From Planctomycetota bacterium (lineage in GTDB: Bacteria; Planctomycetota; Planctomycetia; Pirellulales; Lacipirellulaceae), in assembly GCA_029259945.1 (NCBI GenBank), contig JAJDEF010000022.1, positions 310,001 through 374,000 on the forward strand: 64,000 nucleotides of DNA. The letters run 5' to 3'. Position numbers and translations under genes: made by a program. This document shows positions 61,921-64,000 of this stretch, piece after piece (the stretch's first letter is position 1; the number at the start of each line of letters is the position of its first letter). The notes below the pieces were generated by a model. It worked only from the letters and a program-made list of their open reading frames with translations. It had not been told where the DNA came from and ran no database searches.

Positions 61921-63057
61921 TTACGCCAAGTGTTTTCTAATCGCTTCGACAATCCGCAAAGAGGCCTGCCCATCGCCGTAGGGATTTACTGCTTCCGACA
62001 TTGCCTGATAGGCGGATGGGTCGGTCAGTAGCTGAGCGACATTGGTGACGATTGTTTCAGCGTCGGTGCCGATGAGTTTGACAGTACCGGCATACACGCC
62101 CTCGGGGCGCTCGGTCGTGTCTCGCATCACTAGCACAGGCTTACCCAGCCCTGGGGCCTCCTCTTGCACACCACCAGAGTCGGTGAGCACCAACTGGCAA
62201 GCATTCATCAAAGCGACAAAATACCGGTAGTCCTGCGGCGGTATCAGCTTGATATTTTCAAAATCGCCCAACTGTTTGTAAACGGGACCTTGGACGTTGG
62301 GATTGAGATGCACCGGGTAGATAAACTGGTGATCACCAAAGCGATTGGCCAAGGTTCCCAGCGCCTGGCAAATCTGCTCGAACCCACCACCAAAGTTTTC
62401 GCGTCGATGCCCCGTGATTAGCACGAACGGCTTCGTCTGCCAATCTGCGCCCAATAGCGAGCCTAAATGCTTGTCAATCTCGCCGCGTACCTCTTCGCTC
62501 TTCTGTTTTTGAATTTCCATGTGGAGTGCGTCGATCACGGTGTTGCCTGTCACCACAATCCGGTCGTTGGCGACACGCTCGTCGAGAAGATTTTGCTGGC
62601 TCAGTTGAGTGGGCGGGAAGTGCAAGGTCACCAGATTACTGGCTAGCTTACGGTTTGCTTCCTCGGGAAACGGCGACCAGATGTTCCCTGTGCGCAACCC
62701 GGCTTCAACGTGCCCAATTGGGATGCGGTGATAGAAACAGGCGAGCGAAGCAACCAGCACCGTCGTCGTATCGCCTTGAACCAAGGCCATATCGGGTTTT
62801 TCTGCTTCGAGCAATTGGTCGATCGACGTCATCAGACGCGCGCTAAGCGATGCCAGCGTCTGGTTAGGTTGCATCACATCGAGATCGTGATCGACTTGGA
62901 TATTGAACAAGTTGACCACCTGCGCCAGCATTTCGCGGTGTTGACCAGTCGACACAACAATCGGACGCATATCTTCGGCTTGTGAAAGGGCCGCAATGAC
63001 CGGGGCCATCTTGATGGCCTCAGGACGGGTTCCCATGAATACAGCAATTCGGTGCAT
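61921..63057 (-). CDS. wecB: UDP-N-acetylglucosamine 2-epimerase (non-hydrolysing)
   Basis: 378 residues, converting UDP-GlcNAc to UDP-ManNAc. GTRPEAIKMAPVI, STGQHREML, VQGDTTTVL, HVEAGLRTGN, TGHRRENFG and LTDSGGVQEEAPGLGKPVLVMRDTTERPE are the complete family motifs. Start ATG 63057. The partner dehydrogenase gene is 110 nt upstream on the same strand, so UDP-ManNAcA is the expected product. Confidence 0.96.
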   Translation of the reverse strand: MHRIAVFMGTRPEAIKMAPVIAALSQAEDMRPIVVSTGQHREMLAQVVNLFNIQVDHDLDVMQPNQTLASLSARLMTSIDQLLEAEKPDMALVQGDTTTVLVASLACFYHRIPIGHVEAGLRTGNIWSPFPEEANRKLASNLVTLHFPPTQLSQQNLLDERVANDRIVVTGNTVIDALHMEIQKQKSEEVRGEIDKHLGSLLGADWQTKPFVLITGHRRENFGGGFEQICQALGTLANRFGDHQFIYPVHLNPNVQGPVYKQLGDFENIKLIPPQDYRYFVALMNACQLVLTDSGGVQEEAPGLGKPVLVMRDTTERPEGVYAGTVKLIGTDAETIVTNVAQLLTDPSAYQAMSEAVNPYGDGQASLRIVEAIRKHLA

Positions 63058-63167
63058 CGTTTTTTTCGTTTCTTAGTCCTATGACGGTGGTTGAACCAAT
63101 CGGCAACTTTGGCTGGTGGATGCTTAAAAGTTGTTCCGCCGATAGAACTACCCACCCTACGGATAAG

Positions 63168-64000
63168 CTAGTCTCGTAGCGCACCACAGACGTCGATAAG
63201 AGTTTTTTCGGCAAGGAGATGGGGAGGAATCGATTTGAAAGGACGGTGGGCAACGAGCACGACAACAATATCGGCTGCTGTTAAAGCTTCTTCTAATGAC
63301 GATAGTTCGTAACGATCGTGCGAATCGATGTACGGCTCGACCACTTTGATATTGCCAATCTTGCGCTCGATCAAGGCGTCAACAATGGTTACTGCTGGGG
63401 ATTCGCGGAGATCATCGATATCGGGTTTGTAAGCAAGGCCCAGGCAAGCGATGGTCGGCTCTTTGAAGCGTTTGGCACGGCGAATAACTCGCTCGACTAC
63501 CTGGTGAGGCTTTTTCTCGTTGACTTCTCGAGCCATGCGAATCAACGGCGTACTTTTGGGACTTGCATGAACCAAAAACCAAGGATCGACCGCGATACAA
63601 TGCCCGCCAACTCCGGGACCAGGCGAAAGAATATTTACGCGTGGATGCTTGTTGGCCAGTTCAATGACGCGCCACACATCCAACCCAAGCTCTTCGGAAA
63701 ATGTGGATAGCTCGTTGGCAAAGGCGATGTTTACGTCGCGAAAAGCGTTTTCGACCAGCTTAGCCGTTTCGGCGGTGCGGGCGTTGGTGAGATGGAGTTC
63801 GCCTGAAACGAACGTCCGGTAGAACTCAGCGCAAGCCTCTGTTGCTGCATCGTCGAGGCCGCCGATGATGCGGTCGTTCTCGACCACTTCGCGCAGAATC
63901 TTGCCGGGCAGCACACGCTCGGGCGCGTGGGCAAAATGGACCTCGTCTTTCGTAAGTCCCGTCTTTTGGGCAACTACTTCGGCAACCATCTCCGTGGTGC
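63168..64000 (-). CDS. wecC: UDP-N-acetyl-D-mannosamine dehydrogenase (N-terminal part outside window)
   Basis: 277 residues visible; the N-terminal NAD-binding domain lies beyond the window and the frame is still open at 64000. Present are the sugar-binding and catalytic domains: HAPERVLPGKILREV, NARTAETAKLVENAFRDVNIAFANEL, PGPGVGGHCIAVDPWFL (the segment GGHCI contains the catalytic Cys) and CLGLAYKPDIDDLRESPA. These belong to the UDP-glucose/GDP-mannose dehydrogenase family; adjacency to wecB supports the ManNAc substrate. It probably supplies UDP-ManNAcA for surface glycan. Confidence 0.9.
   Translation of the reverse strand, partial: TTEMVAEVVAQKTGLTKDEVHFAHAPERVLPGKILREVVENDRIIGGLDDAATEACAEFYRTFVSGELHLTNARTAETAKLVENAFRDVNIAFANELSTFSEELGLDVWRVIELANKHPRVNILSPGPGVGGHCIAVDPWFLVHASPKSTPLIRMAREVNEKKPHQVVERVIRRAKRFKEPTIACLGLAYKPDIDDLRESPAVTIVDALIERKIGNIKVVEPYIDSHDRYELSSLEEALTAADIVVVLVAHRPFKSIPPHLLAEKTLIDVCGALRD

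Overview
The window looks like a piece of a planctomycete chromosome, probably Pirellulales. The evidence is a secreted cysteine-rich YTV-repeat protein (3968-5137), an ECF sigma factor encoded with a Ser/Thr kinase and an FHA protein (52924-59230), many secreted or lipoprotein-like genes of no known family, weak or absent Shine-Dalgarno sequences at many starts, and several families of palindromic intergenic repeats. No phage, insertion sequence, integrase, rRNA or CRISPR array was found. One tRNA (Gln-TTG) is present.

Layout. 1-8.4 kb: a coiled-coil membrane protein, a CysQ-like phosphatase, tRNA-Gln, the redox repressor Rex, the YTV protein, a nucleotidyltransferase-HEPN fusion, a CPBP membrane protease and a small secreted protein, with repeat-rich gaps. 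8.4-15.5 kb: pyruvate phosphate dikinase, then a hemerythrin, a sigma-54 activator with an N-terminal globin sensor, a BON-CBS gene pair, a UspA protein and a cyclophilin. 15.6-23.1 kb: an ABC-F ATPase, a PadR/HAAS/tandem serine-hydrolase operon with a 38-bp operator-like palindrome, and a CehA/McbA-like protein lacking its metal-binding HxH. 23.4-31 kb: dnaJ-like gene, small membrane protein, rnpA, yidD, a FlgI-like/HEAT lipoprotein and smc. 31-35.1 kb: an accessory region with a three-gene TIGR04255 module, a thiol-redox pair bracketed by direct repeats, and about 1.4 kb without genes. 35.1-45 kb: an HTH-receiver regulator, moaC, polyprenyl synthase, a Skp-like lipoprotein, miaA, hisE, hisG, a MEMO protein, a DUF4105 lipoprotein, a PLP decarboxylase and a TIM-barrel isomerase. 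45-53 kb: a large secreted protein, a Nif3-family protein, a glycosyltransferase, an unknown protein and an Eis-like acetyltransferase. 53-59 kb: the six-gene ECF sigma/kinase/FHA cluster. 59.5-64 kb: a metal-binding lipoprotein plus HMA protein, then nucleotide-sugar genes (GDP-mannose epimerase-like, wecB, wecC truncated by the window end).

The most interesting unit is at 11.2-14.5 kb. A haem-globin domain resembling HemAT (proximal His99, distal Tyr45) is fused to a complete NtrC-type sigma-54 AAA+ and Fis module. Sigma-54 -24/-12 elements with exact spacing lie in front of both the neighbouring hemerythrin gene and the divergent BON-CBS pair. TGTGCG/CGCACA motifs sit at enhancer distance upstream of each. 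I infer an oxygen (or NO/CO) responsive sigma-54 regulon. The domains and promoter matches are visible in the sequence; the regulatory link is inference.
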